From Colletotrichum lupini (taxonomy: Eukaryota > Ascomycota > Sordariomycetes > Glomerellales > Glomerellaceae), in contig NC_064682.1 of the NCBI RefSeq assembly GCF_023278565.1, positions 3,410,001 through 3,474,000 of the forward strand: a stretch of DNA of 64,000 bases. Reading direction: 5' to 3'. The translations under genes and the position numbers were made by a program. The notes beneath the pieces were generated by a model, which saw nothing but the letters and a program-made list of their open reading frames with translations, made no database searches and was not told the origin of the DNA. Positions within the stretch are counted from its first letter, which is position 1. Each line of letters starts with the position of its first letter. Shown one piece after another: positions 47,475-58,606 of this stretch.

Positions 47475-50400
47475 CGTGGGCTGAACTGTTGCGAATAACC
47501 TCCTTCGAAACCCGGTCGGTGAACGCGGTGAAGTCAAGCCCAGACAGACGTAAGGCTGATGGTCTGCGGGCGGACGTTGTTCGACGGGATGTGGTAAGAC
47601 GGGAAGGACGTTGCCGATCTAACCGACGAGCCTAGGTTAGGAGACTAGGAGGAAAGGGACGAGTGGACAGAGGTGGCGGAGCCGACTGGCTTTAGACCGC
47701 TTTATCTGGACAGGAGCTCGTCGTTCATAACATCATTAGACTAGGCCTTTCAGCTAGTAACGTTCGTGCCAAGAGGGGAGGGGGAAGAGTGGAGGGAGTA
47801 TCAATATACAAATAATATGCTCTTCCTTTCTGGCTTCTCTCCCCTTTCACATTTGCCTTTTTCCACATAGGCCCAACCTTATGGATTGGGTATCCTGTTC
47901 CGGTACCGAGCATCTGGGCCAGAAGGCATCCCCTGTCGGAGCAGGTAAAAGATATCACACTTGAAGTAACGGCCAAGCCGGGCTGCAAGCACGAACTTTG
48001 TGAGAGGTTCTAGGCCGGATGTGTGAGGTGGGTGGACTCTGGAGGGCTTGTCCTCCGAGCCTTGTCCCTCGGATCGTCTACAAGGTAACGTCCCCTCTTG
48101 CCTCGTGCACTGCACGTTTGCGAGAGCTCGGGGGAGCCACGAGGAAGTTGGGAACACATACGGGGTCAAACTCCGTACGAGGCCATTGGAGCAGCAGAGC
48201 CACAGAGTTTCCTTCCTCCCCCCGCCGGAAAGTGTGCCGATGTTGCATTTCAGGAGTGCTTTCTGGAGACGAACGTATCCATGCCTGCATCTTGCAAAAC
48301 GCACCGGGTTTGCGACCAGTCACCTCGAACTTTCGCTGAGCCACCGGCCGGAGAAGCGTCTGGGCTTCCTCGCCAGACCTGGGAATCTAGAAGAGACGTG
48401 GTCGTCGGCGGCCCCCGCTCCCTGCTGGCCGTCCCCCTTGTTGGCCGCATATACGGAGTTCCTGTAGTACACGCATGCTATGCACGCGTACGGGCATTGT
48501 ACGCGGCACTAATTAGCGCAGATCCAGGGATGATGGTCTTTCATAAGAGAACCAGTTGTTGGTTCCCCTGGCAGTCTGCCATATTTCGTAAAGCCCGTAT
48601 TGTGGGAACCGCTGCCCATGGGTTCTTCCATATTGTTATGGAAGTTGAATCCCGAGCACGGAACCCAGCCGAGGAAGAGAAATGAGCCGCAGTCTAAGCC
48701 AAACCCGAGGAGAGGTCCTTTATGTCACATGGCGTTACCGCGTATGATATATCACATTGGGGGCTAAAATGCCACAGTGGCAGAGGTGACAGCGGGAGAT
48801 TTTGACAACTTGGCGGGCTAGCTTCAACTCGAATTTACGCAATTATCAAAATTCATGGACCAAGGAGTGGACCACGCAACCGCAATGTGGCCAGACTTGG
48901 TCCGTGTCGCGATGACAAGTCAGTGATGAATGTGACATGCGAGGATATCCCTGTCCGAGACACGCCGGTTCGGGCAATTTGCCATGTGCGGTAAAGCTCT
49001 GGACTCTGGTATCGACATGCTATCCTTATAAAAGCAGGTTGTCTCATCAAGCAAAGGTTTCTCCCTGAAGCAAACTTGTTTCCACGTATAGGGTCGTGTT
49101 TGCAATTAGCTACTAGCCAGCGATGTGCTGGATGGCCCTGAAGTGTTGTATCGACCAAGAAACCTTCTGTTATCGAGCCAAGACCTCGTCAAAACGAAGT
49201 CGACTGAGACTTTGAGAGTTCAAGTTGCTGTGCCACATTCCGACCACGTGGGTCTGATATGCCGACTTGGCCTGCAGAGTGTGCCTGCACATCCATGCAA
49301 GTTGTAACCATGTCTTCAAGCGCCCCCACCGATGAGAAATAAGTTCCAGAAGTTCTCAACGCCATCCCGCTTTTCAGGTGAGCGTGTGTGCTCGAGCGCA
49401 AAGCGGCACAGCAAGAAACAATCGTTCGTGACTTGAATTTCTGAAGAATACGCTTCAAGTCTCTAACCCCAAACTCCCCCGGAACCGTATCCGTACCCAG
49501 CCGGCCAGCCTTCTCGGGCATATGCGGAGACGAGAAATTTTGGCTTTGGGACGTCCACGGGAACTGGAGAATGATCAGGAGAGGGAGGCGATCCGGGCAC
49601 GAGGGAACCACTTGAAAAAGGAGGAAAGGGTCCTCTTCGTGACTCGGGCACGCTGACATCGAACAATTTTCCATTGTTCCACGCCCTACGGAAAATTCTT
49701 TCGGATCCGAACTTCCCTCTTGCCAAGGAACCAAACCAAGGGAGCAGCCACAATCTTGGCTCCCAGTTACCACACACACCTTTCGGAGGAAGAAAAAAAA
49801 CGTTGATCGGGACGGGACGTTAATGTCTGTGCTGTCCTGCCGCCGGCGTCGTGGTGGCTGACTGTTTGTTTTGCTGCCCGCGCGGATGAGGCACTTTAAT
49901 GCCGATTTTGCACAACGGCCGCCAATCCTTTTTCAATAGTGTTTCCTAGCACCGTTGATCTCAACTACTAGATGGACTGTTATGTCATGAGAACGTTCCA
50001 ATAACGTTGATCCTATGACAGCACATGATCCAACTCAGCTGCACTGGAGTTTGGATGAACGTTGTGGTTCAACCACACCACTGTCTCATTCTTGAGTTCG
50101 TGAGACCCGAGGGGTGGGAGACCCTTGGACGAGATTCTTGGGGCGCACCCAGTAGTATTTGCAGACAATGTCGCAATCAGCCAAGCTTCGCAACTCGCAC
50201 CCTGTTCTCCGATCGAGCATGAACCACTTATCAAGATATTTATCAGACGTTACAGCGGCGGCCCAATTCCATGGACAGTTTGACAGCCCCTTGTTCTTCT
50301 ATATGTTGCCTCGTACGATGCGGTTGCTACCGAATCTTGGAGGAACCGAGGAACTTCATCTCATCGGCGTTTGGCGAGTTCAGGTTAGACCGCCGCGAGG

Positions 50401-51820
50401 CCCCTGCAGTTGGCCCCCCCTTGGAAGTCTGAAGGATGCATGGGTCTGCTTGATCGATCCTCTTTTCTTGCCAAGGATCTGGTGGCGAGCCCCCAATCGG
50501 GCCGGGGTTCGATAGACTTTGCTGAAGAACCCCCGCAGCTTCAATTTCCGGCCCAGGTTGCGCCCAACTATTGAAGATTCCTCAAAAACGCCGAGGAGAA
50601 GTCCGGGATATTGTCCAGTCCAGTAACCACCAGTTGGTTCAGAGGTTGGTTAGCAACCAGCAACCAGACGTTACGAGATTCCGAACCGAACCGCACCAAC
50701 GACAGGCCGGCCCTGGATATGAGCATCGACAGCATCGTCATTCTTGCGTCGATGGTAGCACCATCTCAACAGCCGGTTTCTGCCCATCGTCTCAGAGTAT
50801 AAGCGAACTGCACTCTGCAAGGAACGATGCGTGATTCTGCAGCGATTTGGAGTTGTTGGACGAGGGATTCGTCAGGGTTGCTGCCGGGAGCACTGCACCC
50901 TTTGATCTGCGAGCCACACTCGAGTCCCCGCTGAACAAGACTTTGGAAGAGCGAACAACCTGACCGCGTGGAGCCCGGCCGTGCAAGCCTGACCCGGCCT
51001 TGGCTAGGTATTGGAAGGCAGCGGACCACGGAACCCTCGTGGCCCGGATCTTCATCGCCTTGCGAAGTCGGGAGAGCCGGGATCGTGAGAGAGAGCAGGC
51101 CGCCAGAAGCGACAACGAGAAAGTCGAATGGAGCTTCAAGCGGAGATAGGTATCAGGATGTCCGGCGTCGACTGTCGAGTCTCGCACTCCGGTCTCCAGT
51201 CTCCAGAATCGCTGACCGTCCTGGCCACTAGTGGCCGATAGACCGAGGCACCCGGCATCCCTGGTGTCCGGCCGATATCTAGGACGATATCGACCTCGTC
51301 TCCCGCTCCACAGCCCGCAGCGCTTTACCGCCCCTGGCCAAGGATGGCGGGGGAACAAGAGGGAACCAGCCACAAACGGCACTGCATGAGAATCGACCCT
51401 AGGGCTTCTTCCCGATATTGTTCCCTTCTCGAATGATAGCAACACGGATTCATCAGCAACAGGTAACAAGTGCGGCAAACTTCCACTAGTTTGAGGGGGC
51501 GAAGTCCGCCTTCTATAGGACCCCAAATCTCGGTCGAAACCCCAGTCGGGAAGCGTCCTCCCTGTCGAGATGGACTCTCCAAACCCCCATGCCGTGGTCC
51601 CGGAGGTCGGGTAGGACACTTCCTGCAGCATACTAAAAGTAATGCCCATGGCCACCGGTAGGAAAAACTTTCTTTTGATGGAATGGTCCAGCGGCATTTC
51701 CCTCTCTTTTCCTCTGCCCCCTCCCCCCGCCCTCTCTCCCTCCAGCCGTCGATCTTTGTCTCACATTGCGCTGCCATTGCCTTTGCCCTTTCAAACCAGG
51801 TCAAAGTAAAGTAGTCCAAG
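47475..51820. other. Long interval without a convincing gene
   Basis: About 4.3 kb of normal base composition. Long frames exist on both strands (for example 48098-48685 plus, 49189-49779 minus, 50792-51697 minus, 51325-51996 minus), but they overlap in conflicting frames and have low-complexity Ser/Arg/Pro-rich translations with no hydrophobic core or motif. No tRNA cloverleaf or repeat was recognised. Its right end, with runs of CCTC/CCCC (51700-51760), should be the promoter of the oxidase at 51821. Confidence 0.4.
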
Positions 51821-53592
51821 ATGAAGAGCTTTGTCCTCCAAGCGGCCCTCGCCGGTGCGGCCCTCGCTGCTCCGAACCACCGAATCGGCACCGCCTTCAC
51901 TGAGCGCGCCGCCGGTGACTGCAAGTGTTTCCCCGGCGATGCTTGCTGGCCTGCCACGGCGCAGTGGGATGCCCTCAACACCACTGTTGGCGGCAACCTG
52001 ATCGCGACTGTCCCTCTTGGCGCGCCATGCCACGACCCCGTCTACGATGCGGCCACCTGCGCTACTCTGCAGAGTGAATGGCAGGATGCGGAGATCCAGT
52101 GAGTGCCGATCCCAACTTCATGATATTGACGACATCAAGTGACTAACGATGATGTAGCATGGGATCCTCTTCCTCCATTATGGCTCCCTTCTTCGCCAAC
52201 CAGAGCTGCGACCCCTTCCAACCGCAGTCTCGTGCTTGTACTCTGGGCAATTACGTCGTCTACGCCGTTGACGCCAAGACCCCCGAGCACATCGCGGCCA
52301 CCATCTCCTTCGCCGCTCAGAACAACATTCGCTTCATTATCCGTAACACCGGCCATGACTACCTTGGTCGCTCCACCGGAGCCGGAGCCCTCTCCGTCTG
52401 GACTCACCACCTGACCAGCACCGAGGTTGTTGACTGGAACACCGCCTCCTACACCGGCAAGGCCATGAAGGTCGGTGCCGGCACCCAGGGCTTCGACGTT
52501 ATGGAGGCTGCTCACAACGCTGGCCTTGCTGTTGTTGGCGGCGAGTGCCCTACCGTCGGTATCGCTGGAGGTTACACACAGGGTGGTGGCCACAGTGCTC
52601 TGTCCACTTCCTTCGGTCTCAGCGCCGACAACGTCCTGGAGTGGCAGGTTGTCATCGCCAACGGTTCTCTCCTGACTGCTTCTCAGACCCAGAATGCTGA
52701 TCTCTACTGGGCTCTCTCCGGCGGTGGCCCCGGTAACTGGGGTGTTGTCACCTCCATGACCGTCAAGGCTCACGCCGATGCCAAGTTCGGTGGTGCTACT
52801 CTCGTCATGATGGCTGCCGACAACGACAACACTGCATTCTTCAACGCCATCGATGCTTTCCACGAGGAGCTTGCCGGTATGGTCGACGGCGGCTCCATGG
52901 TCGTCTACTACTTCGCCGCCGGTTTCTTCCAGATCGCCCCCCTCAACGCGTACAACAAGACCGCCGCTGAGGTCAAGACCCTGCTCGCCCCCTTCGTCGC
53001 CCGTCTCGACGCTCTCAAGATGAACTACACCACTACCTACACCGAGTACGAGAGCTACTACAACCACTACGACAAGTACTTCGGCCCTCTGCCCATCGGT
53101 AATATTCAGGTTGGCATTGCCCAGTACGGCGGCCGCCTCATCCCCCGCGACAACATCACCAACATCGGCTCTTTCTCTCGCAGCGTCGCCGAGAAGGGCG
53201 TCACCTTCATCGGCGTCGGGACCGACGTTGGCAAGTTTGGCAACAAGGAGACCAACTCCGTTACCCCCGCCTGGCGCAACGCCCTCGTCCACGCCACCCT
53301 GACCACTGTTTGGAACTTCACCGCCCCCTGGGAGGAGATGATTGCCAACCAGGACCTCATGACCAACGTCGTTATGAAGGAGATTGAGGCGCTCACCCCC
53401 GCTGGTGGTGCCTACATGAACGAGGCTGACTTCCAGCAGCCCAACTTCCAGACCGAGTTCTTCGGCAGCAACTACAAGTCCCTCTTGTGCCTGAAGCAGA
53501 AGTGGGATCCTGAAGGATTTTTCTACGTTCGCAACGCCGTTGGCAGCGAGTCATGGAGCGTTGCTGACAATGGAAGAATGTGCCGTGTTTGA
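51821..53592 (+). CDS. Secreted VAO/BBE-type FAD-linked oxidase
   Basis: Two exons, 51821-52098 and 52158-53592, encode 570 residues. A signal peptide (MKSFVLQAALAGAALAAP) directs secretion. The FAD-binding domain of the VAO/berberine-bridge-enzyme group is evident: NTGHDYLGRSTGAG, with His159 for the 8-alpha link, and GGECPTVGIAGGYTQGGGHS, with Cys223 for the 6-S-cysteinyl link, so bicovalent FAD is expected. Several N-glycosylation sites (NxS/T) fit a secreted enzyme. The C-terminus has the usual LKQKWDPEGFFYVRNAVGSE block. Relatives include isoamyl-alcohol-oxidase-like and oligosaccharide-oxidase-like fungal enzymes; the substrate cannot be read from sequence. The very strong C-ending codon bias suggests high expression. 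It points toward the hydrolase gene at 54012, which lies on the other strand. Confidence 0.9.
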
Positions 53593-54011
53593 GTCGTTGG
53601 AAATACCCCCATAGTAATTGAGTAACTCTTTCGTTGTTTGTCAATGTATTGCCTCAGTCTCATCGGTGATCATGTGCAATCATCGGCCAGACCTGACGTG
53701 TGAGTCAACTGCACTCAATTTGAAATACCAGGCTTGAATTTGGTTGCGTTCAGGTAGCCAAAATACTATCGCCTGGCCATGGACACACTAAACGTGCAGT
53801 GATTGACATGGATGAGTCTCATGTCACCAAATCTTGGAACGCCTATCTTCTGTAGGGTGTGTGGAAAGCTTTTGGTTATATACTAGCACGATAATATCGA
53901 TCTATCTACAGAGAAGGGTACATATATTCGGGTCTGTCCTTTTGATGCCTCGAGGACCTTCAGCGGACCAGAATCGTTAAAGAAATAGGCTGGCAAGAGC
54001 CCCTCTCAAGC

Positions 54012-55500
54012 TTAGACGAGCTCAAAAGCGAATGCGGTGGAGTTAGTAGGTGGCTCGACCAGGATAGTAAGCTGTAGGACGAGGAATTAGCATTACTATC
54101 AAGCATGAAGGTTGTCAATGTGGGGTAAGGATTACTTACGGTGTCAGAAGCGGACGAAATGCTGGTAACACCCAAATCAACCGGTCCTCCAACCTCAGCC
54201 TTGGTGCCAGCCCAGTCGAAACGCAGAGTGCGGACTTGGACGGAACCGTCGCTGGGAAGACCGAGCCTGCTGAGTCCAGAGACCTTGATCTCGTAGTTCT
54301 TCTGAACGGTCCTAGTTCCCGCGAGGATCTTGACGCTGTTGTTCTCAACGGTGGCAAAGACATCAAACGTCCGGTCAGCTGAGGCGGTGGTAGCGACGCG
54401 CTCGCCTGTCATCTGGGCGTAGTACTTGTACACCTGCCACTCTCCATTGGGCTTGTACGCCCCGCTGGCATCCTTGAAGAGCAAGTCGGCCATCCAGTTG
54501 TGCAGGTCGGAACCGCCGCCCCAGTTGGCGCGGAGACCGCGGAGGTTGTGGCGTTCAAGTTGGGCGAGGTAGAAGACGCCGTTGGCAGGGTTCTGCTCGG
54601 ATGGCCAGGCGTACTCGTTCAAGTCGATTGGGCGGTCTGGGAGGTTGTAGGTGCTTTGGAGAGACTTGAAGTCGGCAACGGTTCTGTCGGGCTCACGCTG
54701 CCATTCACCAATTTGATGCCAGGAGTAGATGTCAGGAATGGCGTCATTGGCTGCCACCTTGGACATCCAAGCCTTCCAGTTATCCAAGTCAACGGCCGGG
54801 GCGTTGGCGGCTGATGGTCCGCTGATCAAAGTGCCCGGAAGTTCAGCCCTGAAGTTATGTTAGTTTACATCGAGGCGATGAATTTGGAGAGATTATCTAA
54901 CCTGATGATCTTGTGAGCCCTGACATAGTACTCCAGGTACTGATCCCAAGATCGAGCCCAGAAGATGTCAAGATCAGGCTCATTCCAGATATCAAAAACA
55001 AGGCCGTCGAGCATGTTATTAGACTTGATGTCATCAACAAGATGGTGAAGGAAAAGCTCTGTCTCTGTCCAGTTGCCATTGTCACCGGGGAAGATTGAGC
55101 CTCCTGCCTGGCCGCCGTCGGCACCCCAGAGGTCGTGGGGCAATAGGATGAAGTCAGCTCCGTACTTGCGCGTGGTCCGGTAGTTGGAGAGGGCCGAGTC
55201 GAAGCGCTGCTGGTATCCATCGATTCCGCCGATCCAACCGGGAGCTAGGATCTGGGCACCCCCGGCACGGCTGGCGTGGAACTTGATGTCGGTAACAAAG
55301 TGGTCGGGTATGGAGGTATCAATCTCTCTTCCGTTATCGGGGAACCCGTAGATGAAGCCGGAACCGAGGAACCTAGCCGGACCACTGGGATTCGCGATAT
55401 CAACAGTTGCGGTGCCAGCGGGCGATTGTCTTACTGCCAGACCAGTGACATGGCCAGCTGTAAGAGCTGCAATGGCAGAGAAAGCCTTGAGAAAAGACAT
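54012..55500 (-). CDS. Secreted glycoside hydrolase, clan GH-A, GH39-like
   Basis: Three exons (55500-54902, 54848-54140, 54071-54012), 455 residues, with all junctions in frame. The start at 55500 gives a signal peptide (MSFLKAFSAIAALTAGHVTG); an upstream ATG at 55566 would bury it. A TIM-barrel hydrolase is indicated by FDIWNEPDLDIFW, with Glu174 as the likely acid/base in the NEP motif, and by LNEYAWPSE, with Glu278 as a candidate nucleophile. WGADGGQ, SWHQIGEW and ANWGGGSDLHNW line the barrel, and a C-terminal beta domain follows from about residue 350. The layout suggests a GH39-like xylosidase or related exo-enzyme, but the family assignment is by motif only. It begins the minus-strand carbohydrate gene group. 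Confidence 0.7.
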
Positions 55501-56476
55501 GTCAATGAAGAAATGGTTGAATGATGTCGTGTCAAGGTGAATTGGCTGATGATTGCATGCTTTCAATCATCTTTTCATATACGAAACTTCCTACTATTAT
55601 ACTCACATCGCGATGCCTCGTCGCGATAAAAAGTCATTGTGAGTATGAGCCACCCCACCGGAGTAAACATCTCGACATATGTTTGCGCACGGCAGATCGG
55701 CGCATGTTGAGCGACGTTTGACGCTATCCTCCAATTCCCCGCATGCCAAGGTGAAGCTGCAAGAGCTCGTTCACAATTCGCGGGGAAGAGGCTAAGAGCG
55801 GGTGAGAACATCCATTATCAGCACGACGTTGATCCTCCTCCACCGGGAATTGCGACACTTCTGCGGGGTTCACAATAGGATCACAGACGGGGAAAAAAGC
55901 CCAGCCCGGAAGACGCGTCGCGTCTGCTACCGAATCTTTACTTGCCGCCATCGTGAATGCAGATCATCATTTACCGCAGCCATGTGAGATGATTACGGAG
56001 CTTCACATTTGGAACCCGATGCTAGGGTATTCAAGTCCATGAAAAGCATCAGGTGGTAAATTGCATCTAGAACCCCAATCTAGCTAATGGGTCAACTTAC
56101 ATCACTGGACCAAGTGCCTTAGATGGCTTGAGTACTTGCTGTACGAAGGAAAGGAATTGAAGTGATAACACGACATGGCGACGGTACTAAACCCTAGAAA
56201 CAAGAAGGAAGGAACTTAGGCTCTTGATCATAACTAAGTATTTAAGGCATGAGTTATTACTCGAGTGTTCTCGCTATGGCAAAACAAGTTGACTTTTAGC
56301 TGCATTACTAGTAGTGATTGATTCAGTAGTTTATATAGGATGGTATTCTCAAGTAAAGTTGTAATAGTAACAACATCCATCTATTAGGTCCGACTGCGAA
56401 AGTAAAGATTCTTAACGAAGGTATGATTCCAAATGCCCTACTCTAGAAGGACGGAATCAGTGGCGTGGACGAGAAC
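55501..56476. other. Intergenic region between hydrolase and transporter genes
   Basis: About 980 bp, containing the promoter of the hydrolase gene and the 3' region of the transporter gene. It is AT-richer near 56200-56400. Nothing else was recognised. Confidence 0.4.
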
Positions 56477-58093
56477 TCAGCCTTCTTTGGCCAGGACTTC
56501 GTCGCCACTGGCATAAGCATCGACCCTGTAAGATGCGAACTTGGATGCCTTGACGCGCCTTGCAAAGAGAATGTCTAATTCCTCAAAGGTCTTGTCCTTC
56601 GTCTCAGGGAGACGGAAGAAAGTCCAAATGAAGAAGACAAAAGCGCAACCTCCCCAAAAGAATCCCGTCTTTCCTCTCCAGTCACCGGCCGTTGGGTTGA
56701 GCATGTAAGGGTTGATGACATTACAGACAATCTGAGCAATGTAGTAGGCAATGCGGCTGAGGCAAACACTCTTGTTGCGGAGACGAGTCGAGGAAACCTC
56801 GGAGATGATGGCATAACAGATAGGTCCCACGGTGAGATAGTAGACACCGAGCCAACCCAGCATCATGCCAGCCTGAGCGTAGTTCGCACCATCCGAGTTA
56901 GGAGCGCCGGCGCTGATGGCACCGACGACGAGAAGGATCAGAGCCAATGCTCCAAGACCCCATAGATATAGCGTGCGACGACCAAAGCGACCAAGAAGTC
57001 CCCATGATACGATGGTACCGACAGAGGCAATCCCGAGGCCACCGACTGACATACGAAACGAGATCGACTCTGGCAAGCCGGCTTGAACGAAGAAGTAGGT
57101 GGGAGTACCTCCCATTGCGGAGCCGCAGAAAGGCTGCGCAGCAAATGCCATGCAGGCGATCTCGGTTCTCCGGAGGTCAACGCCGCGGAAGCAATCGAGA
57201 TAGGAGGTTCCGTCGTCCATCTGCTGCTCAATCTCGTTGGTATGAATCATCATGGCAACCTTCTGCTTCGAGTTGACGGCTTCGGACGCGGATCCGAGAC
57301 GGAGGACGGACTTCTCGGCTTGCTCGAAATCGCCGAGGCGGACAAAATGCCATGGGGACTCGGGCGCGAACCACAAGACGGCGAAAAGCGGAAGCGGCCA
57401 GACCCATTGAATCGCAAACGGCACGCGGTAGGACCACTGGTTGCTGCCATCGGAGAATCCTGCCTGAACGCCGGCTGAAATCAGCTGGCCGAGGGCCCAA
57501 CAGAGGTTGACGAAGACGGTGAGGTAGCCGCGCAGTGCCATCGGGCAGACTTCGGAGGCGTAAGCTGGAGCGGTTGTCGCGAAGACGCCCCAGGGGATAC
57601 CGCAGAGGAACTGGCCGACGAGGAGGACGGGGAGGTTCGGCGAGAAGAAGGAGATGAAGATAAAGGCGACGATGCTAGCCAAGGACGCGAGAAGAACCTT
57701 TCGGTACCCGAAGCGATGGGTGAAGTATCCATTTGCGAAAGCGCCGATAATTGTACCGACACTGACCGCATTGCTCAACCCATTCTGCCAGGATGCCGTG
57801 ATCTCGTATGTGCCCTTGCTGGGGAGATACTCGCCGTAGTGTCGTTTGAAAGCGGGCTGAGCAAAGAAGGACGAGATGAGGACGATGTCATAGCCTTCCA
57901 TGATGATGGCGGCAGAGATAAGGACAGACCACATGGCAGCCTTGGGATAGCGGCGGATAGCCTCCATGAAGCCAAGCTTGTGCTCGTCGTCTGCGGCCTG
58001 CTTGGTCATGGCCAGGTCTTTGATGGCATAGTCTCCGGTGGGAGCATGCTCGAGCTGACCGATCTCGAGCGGCTCTTCTTTGGTGGTGCCCAT
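56477..58093 (-). CDS. MFS sugar:H+ symporter, maltose/alpha-glucoside permease type
   Basis: A single exon of 538 residues. Twelve membrane helices of the major facilitator fold are visible with sugar-porter hallmarks: EGYDIVLISSFFAQPAF in helix 1, FGYRKVLL in loop 2-3, PAYASEVCPMALRGYLTVF after helix 4, PESPWHFVRLGDFEQAEKS in the central loop, FGRRTLYLWG in loop 8-9, and RLPETKDKTFEELDILF after helix 12. PESPWH and the EGYD start are typical of the fungal MAL-type alpha-glucoside:H+ symporters rather than hexose carriers. It acts at the plasma membrane. Neighbouring GH31 and regulator genes on the same strand suggest import of an oligosaccharide cleaved inside or at the surface. Confidence 0.88.
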   Translation of the reverse strand: MGTTKEEPLEIGQLEHAPTGDYAIKDLAMTKQAADDEHKLGFMEAIRRYPKAAMWSVLISAAIIMEGYDIVLISSFFAQPAFKRHYGEYLPSKGTYEITASWQNGLSNAVSVGTIIGAFANGYFTHRFGYRKVLLASLASIVAFIFISFFSPNLPVLLVGQFLCGIPWGVFATTAPAYASEVCPMALRGYLTVFVNLCWALGQLISAGVQAGFSDGSNQWSYRVPFAIQWVWPLPLFAVLWFAPESPWHFVRLGDFEQAEKSVLRLGSASEAVNSKQKVAMMIHTNEIEQQMDDGTSYLDCFRGVDLRRTEIACMAFAAQPFCGSAMGGTPTYFFVQAGLPESISFRMSVGGLGIASVGTIVSWGLLGRFGRRTLYLWGLGALALILLVVGAISAGAPNSDGANYAQAGMMLGWLGVYYLTVGPICYAIISEVSSTRLRNKSVCLSRIAYYIAQIVCNVINPYMLNPTAGDWRGKTGFFWGGCAFVFFIWTFFRLPETKDKTFEELDILFARRVKASKFASYRVDAYASGDEVLAKEG

Positions 58094-58606
58094 TGTGGCG
58101 GCTAATGAATGACTTGATTCTGAAACCGAAGGTAAATGGCAGACAACGAGAGTTGGTGATAGCTTCGAACTTTCACCAACGTGTTACAGTACAAGTATCA
58201 GCGTCGTCGTGAAGATGATCGACAAGCGAGGTTCGGAGATGGTGGAGAATATAGACATGATATAGAGACGCATGTAACGCCAGCAGGATATTGTTTCCGG
58301 TCACTGTCAGCTTCGTAGGGACGGTATCCCACAGCGTGGAATACACATTGTCCCCGCATGTTGTCAGTCGAAGATCCGGGGTAACATGCGGAGAGAGAGT
58401 TTGTGGTCATTAGCCATCCCGGCACAAAGGGGACGTCGTGCCATCTGATGGCTTGTTTGGGTAATTGTCTTTGCCATTTATGGCATGATGTCTCCACCCC
58501 CGCCGGAGTTTCCAAACTTCCCACTAGAATAACCACCCGATCCATGGCTATACCGGGCTGACGACTCCGGTGGAGAGTCCATCGCCCGCTCCCGAGAAAG
58601 GATAGC
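58094..58606. other. Promoter region of the transporter gene
   Basis: About 510 bp between the transporter start and the end of the regulator gene, both minus strand. It therefore acts as the transporter promoter. The small frame at 58198-58689 is not conserved-looking. No specific operator could be identified. Confidence 0.4.

Noticed and set aside
48098..48685. 195-codon plus-strand frame
   Set aside because: It overlaps several other frames of similar length on both strands, with no motif, no intron logic and no bias like the neighbouring genes.
50792..51697. 301-codon frame on the minus strand, with a conflicting 223-codon frame at 51325-51996
   Set aside because: The translation is Ser/Arg/Pro-rich with no conserved block, the two frames contradict each other, and part of the region should be the oxidase promoter.
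52135..53292. 385-codon open frame on the minus strand
   Set aside because: It is the antisense of the FAD oxidase coding region and is explained by codon bias in that gene.
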